Origin: Synechococcus sp. HK05
Lineage (GTDB): Bacteria; Cyanobacteriota; Cyanobacteriia; PCC-6307; Cyanobiaceae
Reading direction: 5' to 3'
Assembly: GCF_019104765.1 (NCBI RefSeq)
Contig: NZ_JAHRXJ010000003.1
Span: forward strand, 1 to 37,004
DNA: 37,004 bases
In this document: positions 1 through 7,828 of the stretch, one piece after another
How the letters are laid out: each line of letters begins with the position of its first letter
Numbering within the stretch: position 1 is the stretch's first letter
Made by a program: the position numbers and the translations under genes
The notes under the pieces: model-generated
Seen by the model: the letters and a program-made list of their open reading frames with translations, nothing else
Database searches by the model: none
Told to the model about the DNA's origin: nothing

Positions 1-133
1 CTACATCACCGAGTGTCTCGGCTTTCAGTTCCGCGTGGCCTCTCGGCCACCCGTTGAACCTACAACACCGATTGCTCGGGGTTTTCGGTTCCTGCGGCGT
101 TCGCCTCTCGGCTCCCGCGCAGTCCAAAACCAT
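1..133 (+). repeat. Degenerate tandem quasi-repeat, possible remnant of a gene end
   Basis: Two similar units of about 60 bp lie head to tail, one beginning at 1 (CTACATCACCGAGTG) and one at 60 (CTACAACACCGATTG). They share CTCGG, GTTCC and GCCTCTCGG blocks, with small insertions in the second. One frame of the first unit reads GF-x-FRVASR and one frame of the second reads GF...ASRLP before a TAA at 133. This resembles the GFRVAS tail common in formylglycine-generating-enzyme (SUMF1) domains. The two units are not in the same frame, so they could be decayed copies of a gene 3' end, but only the tail is visible here. Both the assignment and the strand are weak. Confidence 0.25.
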
Positions 134-155
134 AACACCTGTGGCCGCTTGCCTG

Positions 156-965
156 TCAAGTGGACGACACCAGCGCGTCAGCCCAGGGCTTGAACGTGGC
201 CAGCGTTTCGGCATCGCGGGCCGCCAGCACTGGGAAGTTGGCCTGCGATAAATCCTCACCGGCCTGGAGCTGAGCGGGATCACGCACGAGCCAACGCATC
301 GGGCAGTTCAGCTCCTGCAACACCAGCCAGGCTGCCGCCAGATCCCAGATCTTGGGTGTGGCCTCGAGCGCTGAGATGGTTTGCCCCATGCCCACGCTCA
401 CCAGATTGAGACTGGCCACCCCCAGTAAGCGGATCTTTCCGGGGAAGCGCTGGTTGGGCAGCTTCTGCAACACGCCGATCGAGCGGCTGCAGAGGGAGGC
501 ACAGCCGGCCACCTGGTTCCGGGCCGCCGGGGGATTCAACTTGTTGTGCTTCCGCCAGGCCCCACCCCCTCGGATCGCCACGATGCGCTGACGCAGCGGT
601 GGAACATCGAGCACAGCCAGCACCGGCACGCCACCTTCAAAGCGCGCCAGTGAGATGGCCCAATAGGGAATGCCGGCCGCGAAGTTGGTGGTGCCATCGA
701 GCGGATCCACCACCCAGTAGGCCGCACTGGTCGGTACGCATTGGCTGCCTTCCTCACTCAACACCCCTTCACCGGGGTAGAGCTGAGCCAAGCCTTCCAC
801 CAGGGCCGCATCACTCCAACGGTCGCAGGCGGTGATCAGGCTGCCGTCGGCTTTGGCTTCGGAATCGAGCTGACCAAAATCCTGGCGTTGGCGCTCGGCC
901 ACCCGATCCAGCAACAGGCCAAGGGCGTCGAGCCCCTCGGGCATGCAAATGGGCGAAGCGGTCAT
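156..965 (-). CDS. Inositol monophosphatase family protein
   Basis: This 269-residue protein is a Mg2+/Li+-sensitive phosphatase of the IMPase/FBPase/CysQ superfamily. The metal-binding signatures are in order: EEG at 71-73, WVVDPLDGTTNF at 84-95 and WDLAAAW at 207-213. The length is normal for the family. The substrate (inositol phosphate, histidinol phosphate or PAP) cannot be decided from these motifs. The ATG start overlaps the stop of the upstream PucC-like gene as ATGA, so the two are probably translationally coupled. No terminator is visible between its stop and the left edge. Confidence 0.93.
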   Translation of the reverse strand: MTASPICMPEGLDALGLLLDRVAERQRQDFGQLDSEAKADGSLITACDRWSDAALVEGLAQLYPGEGVLSEEGSQCVPTSAAYWVVDPLDGTTNFAAGIPYWAISLARFEGGVPVLAVLDVPPLRQRIVAIRGGGAWRKHNKLNPPAARNQVAGCASLCSRSIGVLQKLPNQRFPGKIRLLGVASLNLVSVGMGQTISALEATPKIWDLAAAWLVLQELNCPMRWLVRDPAQLQAGEDLSQANFPVLAARDAETLATFKPWADALVSST

Positions 966-2287
966 CCGAGCTCCATGGCAAGAACGCGATCAAGGCTGCG
1001 GCCGGTGTCGTCGCGGAACTGACGCAGATTCACGCGGCTGAGCAGCACCAGCGCCAACACGGCGATGGCCGCCTCCACAACAAACACCGCGGCATAGGCG
1101 GGAAACGCCTGATCAGAAGGGCTGAACGAGCGCGCCAAATCAAGCAGACCGCCCCCGAGCACCTTGCCGGCCGCGCGGGAATAGGCCTGCGCCAAGCCCC
1201 ACACCCCCACGAAGGTGCCAGCCACTTCCGGCAGGGTGAGATCCAGCATCAACACCAGCGTGGCATTGGTACCGATCCCCGTGGCCAAACCAAACAGAAA
1301 AAGCACCAGCTTGAGCAGCTGAGGCTCTGCGCTCACACCCACCACGGTGAGCAGCAGCAACGAGACCAGGATCAACTGACAACCCAGGCGAGCACAGGCA
1401 AATTTGCCCAAGCGGGGCACCAGCCAGAGCCCAGCCAGCAGCAAGCCCACCAGCGTGCCGATCCCCCACACCGCACTGAGGGAGGCTGTGGCTGCAATCG
1501 GCAGGCCAAACACCTCAGCGCCGTAGCTCTCCAGGATCGGGTCCTGCAGAAACACCGCCAGGGTGAAGGCCAGCAGGAAGCAGAAAAACACCAACACCTG
1601 TCGGCTGGAGGTGATCAGCCGCCAAGCGAGGCCCAGGGTGATGGCATCGTCGCGATCGGCGGCCCGGCTCAGCTGCTGCCGGCGCCCAGGCATTTCAATC
1701 CCCCAGGTGGCAACCAGGGTGAGGGCGAACACCACCAGAGCAACCCGGCCCATAAAGGTGAACAGGACCGCTTCCAGCTGCCCGGGATCGGTCACGCCGT
1801 CGAGCCCCTTCAGGCAGATCGAGCTGGCGATGGCTCCCACCACGATTCCCACGGTGAGCAAACACCAGATCAGGCCCACCGCCCGGGGGCGCTCCTGTTC
1901 GGTGGTGCTGTCGATCACAAGGGCCAGATAGGGGGTCGTCGCCAACGACACCGCAAGCCCGTAGCAGGCGGTGAGGCCGCAGAGAGCCGCCACCCCGAGG
2001 CCAATGCCCCAGGCCGCACCAGCCTCCAAGGCTGAATGCAAGCGAAAGATCAGCGGAATCAGGAGCACCGCCAGGCTGCAAAACAGCGCTGCACCGATCC
2101 AGATGTAGGGCGTGCGGTGCCGGCCCGCCAGAGGATGCGCATCCGACACCTGGCCAAACAGGATGCGGGAGGGCGCCACCAGCTGCTCAAACGCAAGGGC
2201 ACCGCCCACCAGCAACCCAGGGAACCCCAACTCGGTGAGCATCACCCGGTTGAGTAGCCCCACAAAAATCACGGCGAGGCAGCCCAC
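962..2287 (-). CDS. PucC/BCD-family MFS transporter (chlorophyll-associated carrier)
   Basis: This is a very hydrophobic 12-helix-type protein of 441 residues from a GTG start. The family signature GQVSDAHPLAGRHRTPYIW lies at residues 45-63 and marks the PucC/LhaA branch of the major facilitator superfamily, linked to assembly or delivery of (bacterio)chlorophyll complexes in photosynthetic membranes. The GTG at 2287 is the only conventional start, but the frame stays open upstream to 2365. It encodes a basic leader (LPRLLRLGLFQGC) that looks like the true amino terminus of this family, so the protein may begin upstream at a CTG near 2338. It overlaps the IMPase gene by 4 bp and follows the TolC gene closely. 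Confidence 0.88.
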   Translation of the reverse strand: MGCLAVIFVGLLNRVMLTELGFPGLLVGGALAFEQLVAPSRILFGQVSDAHPLAGRHRTPYIWIGAALFCSLAVLLIPLIFRLHSALEAGAAWGIGLGVAALCGLTACYGLAVSLATTPYLALVIDSTTEQERPRAVGLIWCLLTVGIVVGAIASSICLKGLDGVTDPGQLEAVLFTFMGRVALVVFALTLVATWGIEMPGRRQQLSRAADRDDAITLGLAWRLITSSRQVLVFFCFLLAFTLAVFLQDPILESYGAEVFGLPIAATASLSAVWGIGTLVGLLLAGLWLVPRLGKFACARLGCQLILVSLLLLTVVGVSAEPQLLKLVLFLFGLATGIGTNATLVLMLDLTLPEVAGTFVGVWGLAQAYSRAAGKVLGGGLLDLARSFSPSDQAFPAYAAVFVVEAAIAVLALVLLSRVNLRQFRDDTGRSLDRVLAMELG

Positions 2288-2382
2288 GCAGCCTTGAAAC
2301 AGGCCCAGCCGCAGCAGACGAGGAAGAGGAAGTGACAGCTGTGAGCCTTCAGCTGACCACTGACGTTAGGACGGCTTGACCG

Positions 2383-4065
2383 TCAAGAGGCAGGCTGAGC
2401 GGCAGCCGCAACCTGACAGGCCGGCTGCAGCGGCTCGGGTGGCACCGGCACGTTCTCCAGATCGTCGAGCACCTGCTTCGTGGCACCCAGGCTGGGGGGC
2501 TGACAGACCGCCACCTGATCGAGGCCAGTGCGGCGACGCAGCAGTGCCAGGTTGTTGTTGTACTCAGCCAGGGCATTGGCATAGCGAACCTCCGCCTGGG
2601 TGAGGTCGCGCTGGTTGTCCACCACTTCGCGCTGGGTGCTTACACCGGCTTGGAAGCGCAGGCGCGCCAGACGCAGCGACTCTCGTGAGGAGATAACTTC
2701 ACGAGAGGTGGTCTGGATGTTTCGATTGGCCTGACGCAGTTGATAGAAACTTTCTTCAACTTCGAAGCGCAGTTCGTCGCGCGTTTGAGCGAAGCGGAAG
2801 CTGTTTTCCTGAGCTTGCTGCTTGGCGCGGCGGTATTGCGCACGAGCAGCTCCGCCATCAAAAATATTCCACGTTGCCTGCAAGCCTACTGCGTTTTCGA
2901 CAGCCCAGCCACTACTGCCAGGTAAATCGACCAAAACCTGTTCATTGCCCTGAAAGCGGAAACCGCTGAGATTATTGAAGATGGAGAGAAAAGGCTGCAC
3001 GGCGCCGAGCGCACTGTTGGCCTGGCTATTGGCCGCAGAGATGTCGAGAAGGGCATTATCAAGCTCCTCTCGAAAGGCGTAGGCAGCGATCACGCTCTCC
3101 TGAAGAGAAGCGGTCCATACGCCAAGGGGTCTTAGCTGTTCTTTAGCCGTGGGACTCACATTCTGGGGAAGGTCGAGCAGCCGGGCGAGCCTGCGGCGAG
3201 CAATGGACTGATCGGCCAAGGAGTCAGTGAGAAGCTGCTGATCGCGAGCAAGCTGTGTTTCGGCTTCCAACACCTCGAGTTTTGTAGCCACACCAGCCTG
3301 GAAGCGTGCGCGGGCATCACGAAGGCTTACTAACGATGCCCGCACCGACTCCTGACCAATTCGAACCTTGTCGTCGGAGAGCTGGAGCAGGAAATAAAAT
3401 TGCGCAGCTTGTAGGCGGAGCTCACGCAAACCGATGAGGTATTGATTCTTAAACTGTTCAAACTGATCGCGAGCGGCAGCAATCTGGGGAACCCGCTGAG
3501 GGTTAATCAATGCCCACTCAGCAGAAAGCTGGGCGCCCATGGCCCAGCGGCTTGAAAAGGTGTAGCTCTTCTGAGTTGTGGTCTCACCGGTGAATTGATT
3601 CGTCGTTGGCGAGATGGTGCGCTGATTCCCACCGGTGTAGCCCGGCAGATTCTGAGCGCTAATACCAACCGTGGGGTACCAGGCTGCAATCTGTGTACGC
3701 AACTGGCTCTGAGCCTGATCTACCTGGCTGGCGATTGCCTTGAGGTTGGGGTTATTAACTTCAGCCAGATTTTCTACATCTTTCAGCGAGAGCGGTCGCA
3801 ATTCGGCGATGCGCACCTGATCAGGCTTGTTTGGTAGAGCCAGGGTGGCGGGTGCGGCCAGGTTTTGCAGGCTGGGGTCGAGCTTGGTGGCCGCGGGTGC
3901 CAGCACACTGGCGTCCGACTTGGGGCGTGCCCCCTTCACCTGCGGTGCCAGAGGCAGAGGCTCCTGAACACTGGCCGTTGGCTGCTCTTGCGCAAAGCCG
4001 GTGCTCGAGAGTGCCAGCAGACCGGAGCCAGCTGCAGCGAGCCAGGTCTGGAAGGATCGCGTCAC
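2383..4065 (-). CDS. TolC family outer membrane efflux protein
   Basis: This 560-residue protein is predicted to form the trimeric outer-membrane channel of a type I secretion or RND efflux system. A signal peptide occupies residues 1 to about 25 (ending STGFAQ). The two OEP repeats are seen in the paired motifs ARFQAGVATKLEVLEAETQL (253-272) and LRFQAGVSTQREVV (469-482), which sit at equivalent places in the two halves. A proline-rich linker follows the signal peptide and a short variable tail ends the protein. The start is GTG. The minus strand just upstream carries an AT-rich TTTTATAC (about 4080-4087) that could be part of a promoter in this GC-rich sequence. The partner inner-membrane and adaptor genes are not in the window. 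Confidence 0.93.
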   Translation of the reverse strand: MTRSFQTWLAAAGSGLLALSSTGFAQEQPTASVQEPLPLAPQVKGARPKSDASVLAPAATKLDPSLQNLAAPATLALPNKPDQVRIAELRPLSLKDVENLAEVNNPNLKAIASQVDQAQSQLRTQIAAWYPTVGISAQNLPGYTGGNQRTISPTTNQFTGETTTQKSYTFSSRWAMGAQLSAEWALINPQRVPQIAAARDQFEQFKNQYLIGLRELRLQAAQFYFLLQLSDDKVRIGQESVRASLVSLRDARARFQAGVATKLEVLEAETQLARDQQLLTDSLADQSIARRRLARLLDLPQNVSPTAKEQLRPLGVWTASLQESVIAAYAFREELDNALLDISAANSQANSALGAVQPFLSIFNNLSGFRFQGNEQVLVDLPGSSGWAVENAVGLQATWNIFDGGAARAQYRRAKQQAQENSFRFAQTRDELRFEVEESFYQLRQANRNIQTTSREVISSRESLRLARLRFQAGVSTQREVVDNQRDLTQAEVRYANALAEYNNNLALLRRRTGLDQVAVCQPPSLGATKQVLDDLENVPVPPEPLQPACQVAAAAQPAS

Positions 4066-4112
4066 CGAAAAACTCTGCCCGTATAAAAGTCGTCCCGGCG
4101 AGCTTAGTCAGT

Positions 4113-5444
4113 TCAGGTGGCGATGCCCAGACAGGCGGCCACGATCTCATCTGCACCTCCCACCAGCTGCACGGGCACCGGCAGCTGGGCTGCAACTGCC
4201 TCGAGGGTTTGGTCGTCGAGAAACACCGGCTCCCCTTGCCGCAGCATCACAGCAGGCAGCAGCAGTTCCTCACCCAGATCGCGGCCCGCGAGTCCCTCCA
4301 GGAGGTCGGACCCTGTCAGCAGGCCTGTCACCACTTGGTCCTGCCCCCAGTAAGGGCTCGGCAGGCCATGCAACAACACATCCAACCCCTCCACCGCATT
4401 CAGCCGATCCACAGCAGGTTGCAGCGCTTCCGCCACCAGCAAGCCCACCACCCAGCTCACCCGCCGCGGCTGTGGCAGAGCGGCGGGAAGGGAGGCGGTG
4501 GCCTCATCCATCGCTTCGAGAAAGGCGCGGATGCTGCCCACACCGTTGCCTTCCTGCGGCAAATCCTCGTAATCGTCGCGAGGGGGCAGCGGATAGCCCG
4601 CCATCAGATACCACTCATCGGAGAGCCAGGCGAAGCGACTGCCGAGCTCCCCCTGGAAACGCTGCTGCAGCGGCTCCACCTGGGCGATCACCCGCTGGGC
4701 GCAAGTGCGATCCACCGGCATCAGCCCATCCCCCTCGGGCCGGTAGCGGGTTAAGCCCACGGGCACCACCGCAGCTGACAGCACCGCCGGCCACTCACCG
4801 GCGGCGAAGCTCGCTAGGTCCGTGAGCGTGCGCTCCAGGGCATCGCCATCGTTGAGCCCAGGGCACACCACCACCTGGGCATGGATCTGCAACTCCCGTT
4901 GCTGGAACCAGGCCAACTGCTCCATCAGCAGGGCGGCCCTGGGATTCACCAACAACTTCGAGCGCAGCTCCGGTTCGGTGGCGTGCACCGACACAAACAG
5001 GGGGGAGAGCCGCTGCTCCTCAATGCGCTGCCAGTCAGCGGCGGTGAGGTTGGTGAGGGTGAGATAGGAGCCGTAAAGGAAGCTGAGGCGGTAGTCGTCG
5101 TCTTTGAGATAGAGGCTGCGGCGATGGCCAGGGGGCTGCTGATCGATGAAGCAGAACGGGCAATGGTTGTTGCACTGCCTGAGGCCATCAAACAGGGCCT
5201 CGCTGAAGGCCAAACCCAGCCCCTCATCGGCATCCTTCTCCAGCTCCACCACGTGCACGGTGCCGTCTGGGTCCTGCACTTCAAGGGTGAGGTCTTCGGC
5301 GCAGACCAAAAACTGCAGATCAATCAGATCACGGGGGCGAACGCCATTCACGCTCAGCAACCGATCACCGGGCTGGATGCCCAGCTCGTCGCCGATCGAT
5401 TCCGGCTCCACCGCATCCACCAACGCTGGCTGCGGCAGCCGCAT
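4113..5444 (-). CDS. DUF512 radical SAM/PDZ protein, cyanobacterial FeS oxidoreductase family
   Basis: This 443-residue protein starts at an ATG (5444). The frame is open further upstream, but conservation begins here. Residues 5-45 form a PDZ-like segment (ELGIQPGDRLLSVNGV). A radical-SAM-like cysteine cluster C91-x3-C95-x2-C98 (CNNHCPFCFIDQ) follows, then the conserved YGSYLTLTNL. The carboxyl end is the DUF512 region. This combination is a cyanobacterial family of putative iron-sulfur oxidoreductases with no established substrate. It lies about 90 bp downstream of uppP and 48 bp upstream of the TolC gene on the same strand. A GTG at 5459 is an alternative start. Confidence 0.9.
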   Translation of the reverse strand: MRLPQPALVDAVEPESIGDELGIQPGDRLLSVNGVRPRDLIDLQFLVCAEDLTLEVQDPDGTVHVVELEKDADEGLGLAFSEALFDGLRQCNNHCPFCFIDQQPPGHRRSLYLKDDDYRLSFLYGSYLTLTNLTAADWQRIEEQRLSPLFVSVHATEPELRSKLLVNPRAALLMEQLAWFQQRELQIHAQVVVCPGLNDGDALERTLTDLASFAAGEWPAVLSAAVVPVGLTRYRPEGDGLMPVDRTCAQRVIAQVEPLQQRFQGELGSRFAWLSDEWYLMAGYPLPPRDDYEDLPQEGNGVGSIRAFLEAMDEATASLPAALPQPRRVSWVVGLLVAEALQPAVDRLNAVEGLDVLLHGLPSPYWGQDQVVTGLLTGSDLLEGLAGRDLGEELLLPAVMLRQGEPVFLDDQTLEAVAAQLPVPVQLVGGADEIVAACLGIAT

Positions 5445-5533
5445 GTGCTCCGCATCCACCAGGGGAACACCGGCCGAGGGTTCCTTCCACACAGGCGCTG
5501 CCCGTTTGTGCTTGCTGCACCCAGTGTGAGCGC

Positions 5534-6388
5534 TCAGCCCGCCAGGCGACCAACCCAGAGCAGCAGCCCAACGCCGAAAAAGAGTCGGTAGCCCACAAAC
5601 CACCAGGTGCTGTGGTGCTGCAGAAAGCGCAACAGCCAGGCAATCGCTAGCCACGACACCACCGCTGAGGTGGCAATGCCCACCAGCAGAGGCAGCACCC
5701 CACCAGCGAGGGGCTGGCTGAAGGCGTCTTTGAGCTCCACCAGGCCGGCCAGGGTGATCGCCGGAATCCCCAACAAAAACGAAAAGCGGGCGGCATCGGC
5801 GCGCTGCCAGCCATCCAACAGCGCTGCCGTGAGGGTGCTGCCGGAGCGGGAGACCCCCGGAATCAAGGCCAGGGCCTGCGCCAGGCCCACCCACACGCCA
5901 TCGCGTACAGCCACCTGCTCCAGCACACGGCGGCGGCGGCCCACGCGCTCCGCCAAGGCCAGCAACAGCGCCATCACGATCGACACCAGCGCAATCGAGG
6001 TGAGGCTGCGCAGGGGCGACTGGTCAAAGTTGGGCACGCAGAGCTTGATCGCCAGGCCCGCCACCAGGATCGGGAGCGTGCCCAACGCGATCGCCAAGCC
6101 GAGCCGGGCTTGGGGATCGTCCCAACGGCGCTGGCGCAAGCCCTGGCTCACGCCGGCCAGCACCTGGCGCAGGTCGTCGCGGAAAAAACCCACCACAGCA
6201 AGGATGCTGCCGAGCTGGATCACCGCGGTCACCGCCACACCCGGATCACCCCAGCCCAGCAGCACCGGCACAACCTTCAGATGGGCGGTACTGCTGATCG
6301 GCAGGAATTCCGTGAGCCCTTGCACCACGCCCAAGACGAAAAAGCGCCAGCAGGCTTGAAGCACCCCGAACGGGTCCGTCGGGGGCAT
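5534..6388 (-). CDS. uppP: Undecaprenyl-diphosphate phosphatase
   Basis: This integral membrane phosphatase converts undecaprenyl diphosphate to the monophosphate, recycling the lipid carrier for peptidoglycan and polysaccharide synthesis. Both catalytic signatures are present: QGLTEFLPISSTAHL at residues 23-37 and PGVSRSGST at 177-185. The length of 284 residues is normal for BacA/UppP. The ATG at 6388 is preferred, and a GTG four codons upstream (6400) is an alternative. It is probably co-transcribed with the downstream DUF512 gene. Confidence 0.96.
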   Translation of the reverse strand: MPPTDPFGVLQACWRFFVLGVVQGLTEFLPISSTAHLKVVPVLLGWGDPGVAVTAVIQLGSILAVVGFFRDDLRQVLAGVSQGLRQRRWDDPQARLGLAIALGTLPILVAGLAIKLCVPNFDQSPLRSLTSIALVSIVMALLLALAERVGRRRRVLEQVAVRDGVWVGLAQALALIPGVSRSGSTLTAALLDGWQRADAARFSFLLGIPAITLAGLVELKDAFSQPLAGGVLPLLVGIATSAVVSWLAIAWLLRFLQHHSTWWFVGYRLFFGVGLLLWVGRLAG

Positions 6389-6544
6389 GGCAGCGAACAC
6401 CGCAAGAGAGGCAGCACTTCGGCGACCCTATGGCGCCAAGGCGGCACTGACCAGCAACGGGAACACCAGAGGCGTCCTTTAAGGTTGCACAACTTTCTTC
6501 ACACACCGGTGATCGGGGTTCCGCCCAACCTCACGGTGGCCGCG

Positions 6545-7243
6545 ATGCCCCCCAACGCCCGCCTGGCCTCGAGCCGCGAGCAGGCCAGCGTTGGAATTGG
6601 AATCAGCCTGGCGGGTGCTCTTCTGGTAGCCCTGCCCGTGTTCCTGCAGGCTCCCTGGGTGCGGTTGGCCCCCTTCAGCGCCGCCCTGTTCACCGCTCCG
6701 CTCCTCGTGCTTGGCCTGGTGCTGGCGGAGCACACCAACCCCAACGTGAGCCGCGCCGGCACGCTTCTGGTGGGGTTCAGCGGCAGCTGGCTGGGGGGCT
6801 GCTTGTTCTGGGGCTGGTGCCGGCTGCATCCGCTCTGGCACCTGCCGATCGAAGCCTTTGCCTTTCCGTTGGCTCTGGGCGGGCTGAAGACCCGCTGGCG
6901 CCTGGCGGCCAGTTTTTATCTCGCCTCGCTGCTGGGCACCGCCTGCACCGACGGCGTGATGGCGATCACGGGCGTGATGCGCCACTGGACCGAGGTGCTG
7001 CTCGCCCCCACCCACCAGGCGCCTCTCCAGTTGCAGATGGCCGCACTGGAAGTGATGCAGCCCATGCCACTGGCGGTCACGCTGCTGGCCGGTGCCCTAC
7101 TGCTGGGCCTCTGCCGGCGCTTTTGGCAGCATCCAGATCCCGCCTGGCGACTGGCGGCGTCAGCGATGGCCACCACCCTGGCGGTGGACGGTCTGTTTCT
7201 GGCGGCTGCCCTCTGGGCACCGCAGCTGAGCGGCCTGATCTGA
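6545..7243 (+). CDS. DUF3120 family integral membrane protein
   Basis: This 232-residue hydrophobic protein has about six predicted membrane segments. I recognise it as the cyanobacterial DUF3120 family, whose function is unknown. Conserved-looking features include FWGWCRLHPLWHLPIEAFAF in the middle and a TACTDGVMAITGVM stretch. The ATG at 6545 is chosen because the amino terminus becomes hydrophobic and family-like from there. The upstream part of the frame only overlaps uppP antisense. It lies about 100 bp upstream of psbU on the same strand. Confidence 0.82.
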   Translation: MPPNARLASSREQASVGIGISLAGALLVALPVFLQAPWVRLAPFSAALFTAPLLVLGLVLAEHTNPNVSRAGTLLVGFSGSWLGGCLFWGWCRLHPLWHLPIEAFAFPLALGGLKTRWRLAASFYLASLLGTACTDGVMAITGVMRHWTEVLLAPTHQAPLQLQMAALEVMQPMPLAVTLLAGALLLGLCRRFWQHPDPAWRLAASAMATTLAVDGLFLAAALWAPQLSGLI

Positions 7244-7299
7244 AGAACTGCAAAAGCCTGTCCGCCGCGCTTCAACGGGCAGGCATCTCACCTGTAGCT

Positions 7300-7328
7300 T
7301 TGCAAAGCTGCTTGGCAGTCCCTGTGAT
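7300..7328 (+). promoter_or_regulatory. Candidate sigma-70-type promoter of psbU
   Basis: TTGCAA at 7300-7305 and TGTGAT at 7323-7328 are separated by exactly 17 bases, about 22 bases upstream of the psbU start codon. The -35 is close to TTGACA, and the -10 differs from TATAAT at two positions. This is a pattern match only. Confidence 0.33.
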
Positions 7329-7350
7329 TCCCGTTCAGACGGAGACTTCG

Positions 7351-7728
7351 ATGAAACGGCTGGTTTCGTGGCTCATGAGTGGCGTGCTGCTGGCCAGCCT
7401 GCTCTTCGGCCTGGTGATGGCACCCACAGCCCAGGCCGCCGATCTCAGCAACGTTGCCGACGAGAAAATCGCCGAGCGCGGCGACAAGGTGGACCTGAAC
7501 AACTGCTCGGTGCGCCGCTTCCAGGCCTTCCCTGGCATGTATCCCACCCTCGCCGGCAAGATCGTGCTGGGCGGGCCCTACAACAGTGTTGACGATCTGT
7601 TCAACCTGGATCTCACCGATCGCCAGAAGGAACTGGTGGAGAAGTACAAGAACAACTTCACGGTGACCCCGGCTTCCATCGCCCTTAACGAAGGTTTCGA
7701 CCGCATCAACGACGGTCAGTACCGCTGA
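7351..7728 (+). CDS. psbU: Photosystem II 12 kDa extrinsic protein PsbU
   Basis: PsbU is a lumenal extrinsic subunit that stabilises the oxygen-evolving Mn4Ca cluster together with PsbO and PsbV. The 125-residue precursor has a signal peptide (MKRLVSW..., hydrophobic core, TAQA cleavage near residue 29). The mature protein contains a helix-hairpin-helix-like core with VDLNNCSVRRFQAFPGMYPT and GGPYNSVDDLFNL. A good ribosome-binding site, GGAGA, ends five bases before the ATG. The gene ends with its own strong terminator. PsbU is missing from most Prochlorococcus, which fits a Synechococcus/Cyanobium source. Confidence 0.98.
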   Translation: MKRLVSWLMSGVLLASLLFGLVMAPTAQAADLSNVADEKIAERGDKVDLNNCSVRRFQAFPGMYPTLAGKIVLGGPYNSVDDLFNLDLTDRQKELVEKYKNNFTVTPASIALNEGFDRINDGQYR

Positions 7729-7774
7729 TGGCGTCGACGTTGAACGTCGAGCTGTAAATTCCCTCATCGGTTCA

Positions 7775-7804
7775 AGCCGTCGGGCCATCCCGGCGGCTTT
7801 TTTT
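7775..7804 (+). terminator. Rho-independent terminator of psbU
   Basis: The stem GCCGTCGGG / CCCGGCGGC (7777-7785 and 7790-7798, with one G-U pair) closes a CCAT loop and is followed directly by six T residues (7799-7804). It lies 46 bases after the psbU stop and only about 25 bases before the nadB start. Confidence 0.88.
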
Positions 7805-7828
7805 GTTGCCCTTCACGCTTCGGGCTCC

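Noticed and set aside
2370-2384. Hairpin GACGG-CTTGA-CCGTC at the TolC stop codon
   Set aside because: The 5-bp stem is perfect but has no U-run on either side, so it is not a convincing terminator. TolC and PucC-like genes may be co-transcribed.
5445-5894. Longer form of the DUF512 gene reaching into uppP
   Set aside because: The additional ~150 residues are antisense-like GC-rich sequence overlapping uppP, while family similarity begins at the ATG at 5444.
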